The notes below the pieces were generated by a model. The model saw nothing but the letters and a program-made list of their open reading frames with translations. It was not told the origin of the DNA and did no database searches. From NCBI RefSeq assembly GCF_013390595.1, contig NZ_JACAWV010000008.1, positions 248,001 through 312,000 on the forward strand: a stretch of DNA of 64,000 bases, read 5' to 3'. This document shows positions 56,879-64,000 of this stretch, one piece after another. Within the stretch, counting starts at the first letter, position 1. Every line of letters starts with the position of its first letter. Position numbers and translations under genes: made by a program. The stretch comes from Rhizobium sp. RM (GTDB taxonomy: Bacteria; Pseudomonadota; Alphaproteobacteria; Rhizobiales; Rhizobiaceae).

Positions 56879-57781
56879 ATGGAACTCTGGATACCCATCA
56901 CCATCGCTGCAGCTTTCATGCAGAACCTTCGCTCTGCCCTGCAGAAGCACTTGCAATCGTCGCTCGGAACGCGCGGGGCCAGTTTCGTCCGCTTTGGTTA
57001 CGGCTTTCCGCTGGCAATTCTCTATGTGGTCTTTTTGCGCTTCGGCTTGGGAGAGATGTTCCCAACCTTCAGCATCGGTTTTTTCGTATGGGCTGTGATC
57101 GGCGGATTGGCGCAGATCTTTGCGACCATGATGCTTGTGCATCTTTTTTCGCTGCGCAATTTTGCTGTCGGCACGGCCTATTCCAAAACGGAGCCGGTGC
57201 AGGCGGCGCTTTTCGGATTCATTCTGTTGGGTGAGAAGCTGACGACGGGATCTGTTATCGCTATCTTGGTTGGCGTCATCGGGGTGATGATTATTTCCAT
57301 GGCGCGCATGCCTCTGTCCTGGCGCAACATTGCCGTCGCGATGACCAGTCGCACGGCTCTTCTTGGCATCGCCTCTGGAGGCGTTTTTGGCATTTCAGCC
57401 GTAGCCTATCGAAGTGCGTCGCTGTCTCTGGAGGGAGCCGGTCCCATCATCTCCGCGGCGGTTACGCTTGCCTGCGTGACCACGTTCCAGACAGCGTTCA
57501 TGCTGATCTGGATGCTGTGGAAAGACAAAGGCGAAATAGTGCAGGTTCTTGTCACATGGCGCTCATCGTCGCTTGTCGGGATCGCAGGCGTTCTGGGATC
57601 GGCCTGCTGGTTCACGGCCATGACATTGCAACAGGTGGCCTACGTTCGTGCGCTGGGCCAGATTGAACTGGTCTTCACCTTCATGGCGTCATGGTTCCTG
57701 TTTCGCGAACGCATCAATGTCATGGAGGCAGGAGGATGCCTGTTGATCGTCACAGGCATCCTTGGTTTGCTATTCTGGTAG
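56879..57781 (+). CDS. EamA/DMT-family transporter
   Basis: A 300-residue membrane protein with about ten helices in two EamA-type repeats: the first ends with YSKTEPVQAALFGFILLGEKLTTG and the second with ALGQIELVFTFMASWFLFRERINVMEAGG. Drug/metabolite transporters of this type export small molecules; substrate unknown. The frame is open from 56693 but overlaps the divergent nucleotidase gene; the ATG at 56879 starts right at the first helix. It converges with argB. Confidence 0.88.
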   Translation: MELWIPITIAAAFMQNLRSALQKHLQSSLGTRGASFVRFGYGFPLAILYVVFLRFGLGEMFPTFSIGFFVWAVIGGLAQIFATMMLVHLFSLRNFAVGTAYSKTEPVQAALFGFILLGEKLTTGSVIAILVGVIGVMIISMARMPLSWRNIAVAMTSRTALLGIASGGVFGISAVAYRSASLSLEGAGPIISAAVTLACVTTFQTAFMLIWMLWKDKGEIVQVLVTWRSSSLVGIAGVLGSACWFTAMTLQQVAYVRALGQIELVFTFMASWFLFRERINVMEAGGCLLIVTGILGLLFW

Positions 57782-57829
57782 AAGCGCGCGCTGATCTCAT
57801 CGCACTCAACAATAAACGAACGTTCCCTA

Positions 57830-58717
57830 TCAGGGAACGATGAGCGTCCCTGCGCCGCCTTCGGTGAAGATTTCCAGCAGAACGGAGTGCGAGGCCTTGC
57901 CGTTCAGAATGACTACACCCTGGACGCCCGCCTTGATGGCGTCGATGCAGGTTTCGACCTTGGGGATCATGCCACCGGAAATCGTGCCATCCTTGATGAG
58001 CGCACGGGCCTGCGACACCGTCAGTTCCTTGATGAGTTCCTTGTTCTTGTCGAGAACGCCGGGCACGTCGGTGAGGAACAGCAGACGTGTTGCATTCAAT
58101 GCCCCGGCAATGGCGCCCGCAAAGGTGTCGGCGTTGATGTTGTAGGTCGCGCCGTCACGGCCCGGAGCAACCGGTGCGATGACAGGGATCATTTCTGATT
58201 TTGCCAGAAGGTCGAGCAGGGTGCGGTCGACTTCGACGACTTCACCAACGAAACCGAGATCGAGAACGCGTTCGATGTTCGAATCTGGATCGATCACCGT
58301 CTTTTTCGCCTTTTCGGCGAATACCATGTTGCCGTCCTTACCGCAGAGGCCGATTGCCCACTCACCGGTCTGGTTGATGAGGGCAACGATCTCCTTGTTG
58401 ATGGAACCGGCAAGAACCATCTCGACGATCTCGACGGTCTTGGCGTCGGTGATGCGCAAGCCACCTTCAAATTTCGATTCGATACCCATCTTGTTCAGCA
58501 TTGCGCCGATCTGCGGGCCGCCGCCGTGAACGACGATCGGGTTCACGCCAGACTGCTTCAGCAAGGCAATATCTTCCGCAAAAGCTTTTCCGAGCGTGGC
58601 GTCGCCCATGGCGTGGCCGCCATATTTTACGACGATGGTCTTGTTCTCGTATCGCTGCATGAAGGGCAAAGCCTGTGCAAGCAGCCGCGCCTGTGTTTCG
58701 CTTTCGGAAGCAGTCAT
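57830..58717 (-). CDS. argB: Acetylglutamate kinase
   Basis: A 295-residue amino-acid kinase catalysing the second step of arginine synthesis. [10 protein letters not shown] and [17 protein letters not shown] bind ATP and substrate; [13 protein letters not shown] is the conserved late motif. An N-terminal helix of about 25 residues precedes the core, as in arginine-sensitive hexameric forms. argB next to engB and yidC is conserved in alphaproteobacteria; here the anti-sigma-like gene is inserted between them on the other strand. Confidence 0.97.
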   Translation of the reverse strand: MTASESETQARLLAQALPFMQRYENKTIVVKYGGHAMGDATLGKAFAEDIALLKQSGVNPIVVHGGGPQIGAMLNKMGIESKFEGGLRITDAKTVEIVEMVLAGSINKEIVALINQTGEWAIGLCGKDGNMVFAEKAKKTVIDPDSNIERVLDLGFVGEVVEVDRTLLDLLAKSEMIPVIAPVAPGRDGATYNINADTFAGAIAGALNATRLLFLTDVPGVLDKNKELIKELTVSQARALIKDGTISGGMIPKVETCIDAIKAGVQGVVILNGKASHSVLLEIFTEGGAGTLIVP

Positions 58718-58806
58718 GAAAAAACCCCGGTCTGTGATTGCGGCCTTCAGATCGTCACCACGACCTGGAACCTCTCAACGCTCTAAAGCAAGTTTTTGAC
58801 GGATGA

Positions 58807-58826
58807 AATAACGGCCGGGCGTTATT
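58807..58826. promoter_or_regulatory. Perfect palindrome between argB and the anti-sigma-like gene
   Basis: AATAACG-GCCGGG-CGTTATT: 7-bp arms with a 6-base centre, 90 bases upstream of argB. A TTGACA at 58881-58886 points plus but has no good -10. The rest of this 290-base gap shows nothing more that I can name. Confidence 0.4.
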
Positions 58827-59007
58827 GTGGCGATGGAGCGTAAAATTCTGACCGAGCCTGCGGTTCGACGCGTAATATGATTGACATATAACGCCAATCG
58901 GACCAGCCTTGTCCGTGGAAGGGGAGGGGTTATTCAGCGGGGCGACATGATAACGCTGCCCGTCGCGACGCTGCGGCGGCCTGAACGACCGAGGAGTTCG
59001 AAAACAT

Positions 59008-59385
59008 ATGACGGTCCCGGATCGAGACAAGCGGAGTGGCCTGCGAGACGAAGTTCTCGCTGGCGAATACGTGTTGGGCGTCTTGCCTCCGGACGATATG
59101 GCGGAACTCGAAAGACGTGTCGGAAGCGACCGTCAATTCGCGGCGATGGTCAAACGCTGGCAGGAAAATCTGGCAGAAACCGAATATCGGGAAAAAGCCG
59201 CGATTGCCGTTCTGTTGAAGGATGAACCGGTTCGGCAAAAGCTTGTGTCCAGAGGGATGCCAAGCGGCAAGCGTGCGATGCTCGCTGCCATTTTGACCGA
59301 GGTCTGGAACTCGGTCCGGTTCTGGCGCCTGTTGGCGCTGACGGCGATGCTGTGGACCGCCGTCCTGCTTTTCTCAATCGCCTGA
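59008..59385 (+). CDS. Short anti-sigma-factor-like membrane protein
   Basis: 125 residues. The N-terminal part (LRDEVLAGEYVLGVLPPDDMAELERRVGSDRQFAAMVKRWQENLA) matches the cytoplasmic anti-sigma domain of RskA/ChrR-like proteins. A single membrane helix (FWRLLALTAMLWTAVLLFSIA) ends the chain, so the periplasmic RskA domain is missing. No zinc H-x3-C-x2-C motif is present. No ECF sigma gene is next to it. GAGGAG lies 11 bases before the ATG. Its partner, if any, is elsewhere. Confidence 0.7.
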   Translation: MTVPDRDKRSGLRDEVLAGEYVLGVLPPDDMAELERRVGSDRQFAAMVKRWQENLAETEYREKAAIAVLLKDEPVRQKLVSRGMPSGKRAMLAAILTEVWNSVRFWRLLALTAMLWTAVLLFSIA

Positions 59386-59398
59386 TGCGTGGCGTTTC

Positions 59399-60052
59399 TT
59401 AGAGAGTGACCGTTCTCACGATCTCGGCGCGCAACGCATCGAGACCAGAAGATTTTTCCGATGAAGTCGCCAGCACTTCCGGGTAGGCGGCGGGGCGCTT
59501 GCGAATTTTTTCCAGCGTTTCGTTGATGAGACGCGGAACACCGGCTTCCTTGATCTTGTCGGTCTTGGTCAGCACGATCTGGTAGGATACCGCTGCCTTG
59601 TCGAGCAGGCTGAGGACCTCTTCGTCGTTCTTTTTGACGCCATGGCGGGAATCGATCAGCACATAGACGCGCTTCAGGGTCGCGCGGCCGCGCAGATAGT
59701 CGAAGACCAGCTTCGTCCAGGCGTCGACCTGATCCTTCGGCGCCTGGGCATAACCATAGCCGGGCATGTCGACCAGCGCCATGGGCGGCAGGTCGCCAGC
59801 TTCGCCGGAATAGCCTTCAGGGACGAAATAGTTCAGTTCCTGTGTGCGGCCCGGTGTGTTCGACGTCCGTGCAAGACCCTTGTGGCCAACCAGCGCATTG
59901 ATGAGCGAGGATTTGCCGACATTGGAGCGGCCTGCAAAGGCAATCTCCGGCGGTCCCTCGGGCGGCAGGAATTTCATCGCGGGTACGCCGCGAATGAAAA
60001 TCCAGGGACGCCCGAACAGGGGCTTTTCGTTGGCCACGCCGGTCTGCGTCAT
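59399..60052 (-). CDS. engB: Ribosome biogenesis GTPase EngB (YsxC/YihA)
   Basis: A 217-residue GTPase needed for large-subunit assembly. G1 is [15 protein letters not shown]2 [10 protein letters not shown]3 DMPGYG and G4 TKTD. The start ATG overlaps the yidC stop by 4 bases. It is the last gene of the minus-strand rpmH-rnpA-yidC-engB unit. Confidence 0.96.
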   Translation of the reverse strand: MTQTGVANEKPLFGRPWIFIRGVPAMKFLPPEGPPEIAFAGRSNVGKSSLINALVGHKGLARTSNTPGRTQELNYFVPEGYSGEAGDLPPMALVDMPGYGYAQAPKDQVDAWTKLVFDYLRGRATLKRVYVLIDSRHGVKKNDEEVLSLLDKAAVSYQIVLTKTDKIKEAGVPRLINETLEKIRKRPAAYPEVLATSSEKSSGLDALRAEIVRTVTL

Positions 60053-61851
60053 TTCGATTGCACCGGCTTTCGTTTGAACAACCCCTTGAGATTGTCAAAC
60101 AGTTCTATCTTGGCACCGTGGCGCTTCATGATGACAGCCTGCTGCGTAACAGACAGCGTATTGTTCCATGCCCAGTAGATGACGAGACCTGCAGGGAAGG
60201 AAGCCAGCATGAAGGTAAAGACCAGTGGCATCCAGGTGAAGATCATGGCCTGGGTCGGATCTGGCGGCGTCGGGTTCATGCGCATCTGAACGAACATGGT
60301 GATGCCCATGATAAGCGGCCATACACCGATCATCAGGAAGTGCGGAACGTCGTAAGGCAGCAATCCGAAGAGGTTGAAGAGCGATGTCGGATCGGGCGCG
60401 GAGAGGTCGTGAATCCAGCCAAAGAACGGCGCATGGCGCATTTCGATGGTGACGTAGATGACCTTGTAGAGCGCAAAGAAGACAGGGATCTGCAGAAGCA
60501 TCGGCCAGCAGCCGGCAACCGGGTTGATCTTCTCTTCCTTGTAGAGCTGCATCATCGCCTGCTGCATGGCCATGCGGTCATCGCCATGCTTGGCTTTCAA
60601 CTCTTCCATCTTCGGCTGAACGCGCTTCATGTTGGCCATGGAAGCATACTGCTTGCTTGCCAGCGGGAAGAACAGAAGCTTCACGACAATGGTGGTGAGC
60701 AGGATGGCGACGCCGAAGTTGCCAAAATAACGGAAGAAGAAGTCCATCATTTTGAACATTGGCTTGGTGATGAAGTAGAACCAGCCCCAGTCGATCAGGA
60801 GGTCGAACTTCGGAATGGCATACTGCGACTCGTAACGGTCAACCAGCGGCACTTCCTTGGCGCCGGCGAAAACGAGGCTCTTCATTTCGATCGACTGGCC
60901 GGGCTCGATCGTCAGAGTGTCGGCCTTGAAGTCAGCCTGGTAACGCGGCTGGCCGTCGGTGAAATGCGAATAACGCGCTTCGAACGGCGTCGTCTGCGGC
61001 GGAACGATCGCTGCCGCCCAGTACTTGTCGGTGATGCCGAGCCAGCCGCCAGTTGCCTTGGCAACCGTAACAGGCGCTTCTTCGACGTCCTTGTATTTTT
61101 CTTCCGTCAGGCTGCCGTCGGCGCCGGAGACGCCGAGAAAGCCTTCGTGAATAACGAACACCGACGGCGTCGCAGGCTTGTTGTTGCGTGTAACGCGGCC
61201 ATAGGTGGCAAAGGAAACAGCTTCCTGGCCCGGGTTCTCGACCTTGTCGGCGACCGTGATCATGTAATGCTCATCGATCGAGATGGTGCGCGAGAACAAA
61301 ACGCCCTTGTCGTTTGTGTAGGTCAGGGTAACAGGCGTGGTTTCGGTCAGCTTGTCGCCGCTGGAAAGCGTCCAGACCGTCGCCGGTCCAGGCACCGAGC
61401 CAATCGCCGTACCGGCGATATAGCCGAGCTCGGCGAAGTAACCGTCCCTGGAGTCGGATGGGGAGAAGAGTGTGATGATCGGGCTCGAGTCATCTACGGT
61501 CTCATGGTATTCCTTGAGCCGGATGTCGTCGAAGCGTGCGCCCGTCAGGTTGATCGAGCCGGAAACAGCATTGGTGTCGATCGTGATGCGCTGGTTCTTG
61601 GCAAGAGATTCTTCGCGGGTCGCGGTTGCAGCCGGCTGAGCGGCGGAACCAGGCAGAGTACCCTGGGCAGGTGAGGTCTGCGTACCGGTCTGCTGTGCAC
61701 TTTGCTGCGTTGTCTGCTGCTGCGCCTGGCGAGCCTCTTCGGCGCGGCGCTGCTGCTCAATGCGTGGGTTCATGTAAAGGAATTGCCAGGCAAGGACGAT
61801 GACAACCGAAAGGGCTATCGCGATGAAGTAATTGCGGTTCTTTTCCATCAT
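60049..61851 (-). CDS. yidC: Membrane protein insertase YidC
   Basis: 600 residues. An N-terminal membrane helix ([20 protein letters not shown]), a Gln/Thr-rich linker, a large periplasmic domain to about 330, and the conserved 60KD insertase domain with five helices ([30 protein letters not shown] and following). It inserts and folds inner-membrane proteins with or without Sec. A basic C-terminal tail ends in KRKPVQSK. Two adjacent ATGs (61851 and 61848) could start it; the first overlaps the rnpA stop. Confidence 0.98.
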   Translation of the reverse strand: MMEKNRNYFIAIALSVVIVLAWQFLYMNPRIEQQRRAEEARQAQQQTTQQSAQQTGTQTSPAQGTLPGSAAQPAATATREESLAKNQRITIDTNAVSGSINLTGARFDDIRLKEYHETVDDSSPIITLFSPSDSRDGYFAELGYIAGTAIGSVPGPATVWTLSSGDKLTETTPVTLTYTNDKGVLFSRTISIDEHYMITVADKVENPGQEAVSFATYGRVTRNNKPATPSVFVIHEGFLGVSGADGSLTEEKYKDVEEAPVTVAKATGGWLGITDKYWAAAIVPPQTTPFEARYSHFTDGQPRYQADFKADTLTIEPGQSIEMKSLVFAGAKEVPLVDRYESQYAIPKFDLLIDWGWFYFITKPMFKMMDFFFRYFGNFGVAILLTTIVVKLLFFPLASKQYASMANMKRVQPKMEELKAKHGDDRMAMQQAMMQLYKEEKINPVAGCWPMLLQIPVFFALYKVIYVTIEMRHAPFFGWIHDLSAPDPTSLFNLFGLLPYDVPHFLMIGVWPLIMGITMFVQMRMNPTPPDPTQAMIFTWMPLVFTFMLASFPAGLVIYWAWNNTLSVTQQAVIMKRHGAKIELFDNLKGLFKRKPVQSK

Positions 61852-62231
61852 TCTTTCCTGGAGCGGGTCTCCTGGGACCGTTTCGGTTTCGCCGTTCCTT
61901 CAATCCGCTCGATCAGGAGCGACTGGAGTTTCGGGAAGGTTACATCAAGAACATCCCGGCGGGCGACAATCACATAATCATGGCCGGGCTTCATTGCGAA
62001 TCCGGCAGAAAGCCTCACGGCCTCTTTCAGGCGGCGGCGCATGCGATTTCGCTCGACCGCGTTTCCCTGCCTTTTCGTTACGGTAAAGCCGACGCGTGGG
62101 TCGGTCTCCGGGGATTGGCGATTGAGCACTTCCATGAGGAAGATACCGCCGCGCCTTTTTTCTCCCGCCTGAACGGCAAGGAAATCCGACCGGTTTTTCA
62201 ACCGGTCGGGTCTCTTTTTACTTTGCGTCAT
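61848..62231 (-). CDS. rnpA: Ribonuclease P protein component
   Basis: A 127-residue basic protein that binds the RNase P RNA and helps tRNA 5' processing. [24 protein letters not shown] and the RNR motif [15 protein letters not shown] are typical. It ends in a Lys/Arg-rich tail. It lies 35 bases after rpmH and overlaps yidC by 4. The RNA component gene is not in the window. Confidence 0.97.
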   Translation of the reverse strand: MTQSKKRPDRLKNRSDFLAVQAGEKRRGGIFLMEVLNRQSPETDPRVGFTVTKRQGNAVERNRMRRRLKEAVRLSAGFAMKPGHDYVIVARRDVLDVTFPKLQSLLIERIEGTAKPKRSQETRSRKE

Positions 62232-62266
62232 GTGCCCGCGACTTTCATCGGGCCACAGGGCGGCAA

Positions 62267-62404
62267 TTAAGCCGACAGACGCGCGCGGCCACGCGCACGG
62301 CGGGCTGCGAGAACTTTACGGCCGCCAGCAGTTGCCATGCGGGCGCGGAAGCCGTGACGGCGCTTGCGAACAAGCTTGGACGGTTGGTAGGTACGCTTCG
62401 ACAT
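62267..62404 (-). CDS. rpmH: 50S ribosomal protein L34
   Basis: A 45-residue, highly basic protein: [20 protein letters not shown], then [20 protein letters not shown] and ARLSA. This is L34 with the characteristic KRTYQPS start, one residue longer than the common 44. It binds 23S rRNA in the large subunit. It is first in the rpmH-rnpA-yidC-engB unit and has a good promoter about 120 bases upstream. Confidence 0.97.
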   Translation of the reverse strand: MSKRTYQPSKLVRKRRHGFRARMATAGGRKVLAARRARGRARLSA

Positions 62405-62520
62405 TTATTTAATACCGCGGTGTGCGGCCCTTCTTGAATTTGCACTATTTGCAAGAGCGTTTCGTTTTTTGCACGGCTGATCCCGCCTGGGCGAGCTTTC
62501 AAAGGCCGAGCGTGCGCGGC

Positions 62521-62549
62521 TTATAAGGGCATAGGGCAAGCAAAGTCAA
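62521..62549 (-). promoter_or_regulatory. Sigma-70-type promoter for rpmH-rnpA-yidC-engB
   Basis: On the minus strand TTGACT (plus 62544-62549) and TTATAA (plus 62521-62526) are 17 bases apart, in the 358-base gap between rpmH and the chemoreceptor gene. No DnaA boxes were seen in this gap. Confidence 0.65.
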
Positions 62550-62708
62550 TCACCGAAGGGGTTTTGGCGGATCACCTCTTCGGGAAAATGCGATTCCTGT
62601 CGTTCATCTATGAACCGTCCCCGGCAAGAGATTCGGGCACTGGAGGAAAGATAAAATTCGAAATTCTTTCTTAACGCTGCATTGATAGATCTTGTAGCGA
62701 GAAAGGTT

Positions 62709-62741
62709 ATGCCAGCTTCCTATTTTCTGAGCGGCTGGCAT
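62709..62741 (+). other. Hairpin in the leader of the second chemoreceptor gene
   Basis: ATGCCAGC and GCTGGCAT form perfect 8-bp arms with a 17-base loop, followed by TTT, about 20 bases before the start codon. It may be a leader structure or operator. Confidence 0.4.
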
Positions 62742-62762
62742 TTTCGCTGAGGGGGAATGATT

Positions 62763-64000
62763 TTGAGAATTCGTGGTCGTATCAATCTTCTTGTCGGGCT
62801 CATGAGCCTGGTCGCCTGCACGATTGGCGGGCTTTCCATCTATGCGGTCAGTGAATTCCGGGTCAGGACGGCAGAATTCGAAAGTGCTGCGGAACGCGCC
62901 TACAAGGGTGAATCCCTCAATCGTCTGGTGACCGCCGTCGTCATGGAAGCGCGCGGTATCTATGCGGCGCCCGATGCTGCAACCGCGGCCCCTTTCGCGG
63001 AAGGCATCGTCAAGAACCTCGATGCCATGGAAAATCTCATCGCAGCCTGGACCCCGCTCGTTCCGGCGCAGCAAAAAGCGGCATTTGACAATCTTGTCAG
63101 CCGTTTCAAGGAATTTAAGGCGTTCCGTCTGGAGACTGCGCGTCTTAGCAAGGAGGTTGGCCCTCAGGCCGCAAACCAGCAGGGCAACAACGACGCGAAC
63201 CGCGCTAACCGCAAGGCCTATCAGGCGGAAATCGATGCTGTCGTGAAAAGCGACATCGCCGAACTCGGCGTCATTGAAAAAGGAATGGTGAGCTTCGGGA
63301 CCATGATGTTCTGGGCCGTCGCCATCGTAACGTTCATCGGTATTCTGATCGGTGCGGCTTTCGGTCTTTACATTGGCACGCGGCAGCTTAGCCAGCCCAT
63401 ACGCAAGGTCTCGGACGTCATGAGTGCGGTAGCGGATGGCGACCTGGACGCTGACGTGCCTTACCTTGGTCGCAAGGACGAAATCGGCGAGATGGCCGCT
63501 GCCGTTGAAGTTTTCAAGCAGAACGGTCGCGCAATGCGTGACATGAATGCCCAGGAAGCGGCCATGCGGGCGAAAAGCGATGATCTGCAGGCCGGGATGG
63601 CGGTGGTCGTTGACGCCGCTGCTCAGGGCGATTTCCGTCGTCGGATTGAAAAGGATTACGGTGACGAAAACCTCAACCGTTTTGCACAGAACATCAATGC
63701 TCTACTCGTCGGTGTCGATAACGGCGTGTCCGAAGTCAGCCGCGTTATCGAAAGCCTTGCCCAGGGCGATCTGACGCGCTCGATGGAAGGCGATTTCCGC
63801 GGCGTTTTCGCCGGGCTGCAGTCAAACGTCAATCAGACGCTTCTGAAGCTGCGCGAAACCATGGGTGAGGTGCGCAGCAGCACCGAGGGTATCAGCGGCA
63901 ACGCCAACGAACTTCGCTCTGCCGCAGACGATCTGTCGAAAAGAACCGAGCAGCAGGCCGCAGCCCTTGAGGAAACTTCTGCCGCGCTCGACGAGATCAC
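62763..64000 (+). CDS. Methyl-accepting chemotaxis protein, N-terminal part
   Basis: 412 codons are visible before the window ends; the frame stays open. Membrane helix 1 (INLLVGLMSLVACTIGGLSIYAV), a short helical periplasmic sensor (about 25-175), helix 2 (MMFWAVAIVTFIGILIGAAFGLYIG), then HAMP modules (QLSQPIRKVSDVMSAVADGDLDADVPYLGRKDEIGEMAAAVEVFK and a second near VVDAAAQGDFRRRI). The start of the signalling domain follows (RTEQQAAALEETSAALDEI). The start is uncertain: TTG at 62763 is 7 bases from GAGGGGG; an in-frame ATG at 62757 is too close to that site. Confidence 0.93.
   Translation, partial: MRIRGRINLLVGLMSLVACTIGGLSIYAVSEFRVRTAEFESAAERAYKGESLNRLVTAVVMEARGIYAAPDAATAAPFAEGIVKNLDAMENLIAAWTPLVPAQQKAAFDNLVSRFKEFKAFRLETARLSKEVGPQAANQQGNNDANRANRKAYQAEIDAVVKSDIAELGVIEKGMVSFGTMMFWAVAIVTFIGILIGAAFGLYIGTRQLSQPIRKVSDVMSAVADGDLDADVPYLGRKDEIGEMAAAVEVFKQNGRAMRDMNAQEAAMRAKSDDLQAGMAVVVDAAAQGDFRRRIEKDYGDENLNRFAQNINALLVGVDNGVSEVSRVIESLAQGDLTRSMEGDFRGVFAGLQSNVNQTLLKLRETMGEVRSSTEGISGNANELRSAADDLSKRTEQQAAALEETSAALDEI

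Noticed and set aside
60058..61674. Plus-strand open frame of 538 codons inside yidC
   Set aside because: Antisense shadow of yidC; His/Glu/Arg-rich with no family features.
1..64000. Mobile elements, prophage, CRISPR, tRNA or rRNA genes, toxin-antitoxin or defence clusters
   Set aside because: No transposase, integrase, repeat-spacer pattern, tRNA-like cloverleaf or paired small toxin/antitoxin genes were seen; every long gap is accounted for.

Overview
The window is a gene-dense, colinear stretch of an alphaproteobacterial main chromosome, most probably Rhizobiaceae of the Agrobacterium/Rhizobium group. The reasons are the local gene orders lptC-lptA-lptB-rpoN-hpf-ptsN, olsB-mutS-glnD-murJ, rimI-fur/mur-olsA-miaB-phoH-ybeY-tlyC-lnt-praR-metK-trmB and argB/engB-yidC-rnpA-rpmH, the presence of both ornithine-lipid genes, and a PraR/PhrR-type regulator. 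These assignments rest on protein motifs and remembered gene order; no database search was run. dnaA and rpmH/rnpA lie about 59 kb apart and no dnaN/recF is present, as expected for an alphaproteobacterium.

Layout. 1-3043: end of a crotonase gene, rpsT, and dnaA behind a 770-bp leader carrying a cluster of GANTC sites. 3072-5654 (minus): hemW, rdgB, rph. 5929-7845 (plus): hrcA and grpE. 7895-13073 (minus): lptC-lptA-lptB-rpoN-hpf-ptsN. 13260-20836 (plus): sppA, ihfB, a LapA-domain protein, two RNA methyltransferases, lspA, a hybrid histidine kinase and olsB. 20954-30364 (plus): mutS, glnD, murJ, a VOC protein, trpS and a universal stress protein. 30542-41731 (plus): a Nfu-type Fe-S protein, tsaB, rimI, fur/mur, olsA, miaB, phoH, ybeY, tlyC, lnt, praR, metK, followed by trmB. 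42551-44693 (minus): rbsK and rmuC. 44839-47138 (plus): def, fmt, truA. 47141-49789 (minus): a membrane protein, dapE, dapD. 49925-55232 (plus, with a nucleoside hydrolase on minus): a LOG-family protein, a chemoreceptor, Hsp20 and DUF1150. 55329-64000: an EF-hand protein, a HAD nucleotidase, an EamA transporter, argB, an anti-sigma-like protein, the minus-strand rpmH-rnpA-yidC-engB cluster, and a second chemoreceptor cut by the window end.

Functionally the window is rich in envelope biogenesis (LptABC, LspA, Lnt, SppA, MurJ, YidC, OlsA/OlsB), translation and RNA modification (RpsT, RpmH, RnpA, TrpS, MiaB, TrmB, TruA, Def, Fmt, TsaB, RimI, YbeY, Hpf, EngB) and nitrogen control (RpoN, PtsN, GlnD). 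Regulators include HrcA, Fur/Mur, PraR and IHF-beta.

I found no insertion sequence, prophage, CRISPR array, tRNA or rRNA gene, and no cluster that looks like a new multi-gene system. The most interesting material is regulatory: a ROSE-type RNA thermometer with a sigma-32-like promoter ahead of hsp20, an Irr/ICE-like palindrome ahead of the Nfu gene, a palindrome resembling SahR sites ahead of metK, an inverted repeat ahead of praR, a GANTC cluster ahead of dnaA, and several unexplained perfect hairpins. Two proteins deserve a look: a hybrid kinase with an apparent degenerate receiver domain, and a short orphan anti-sigma-like membrane protein.
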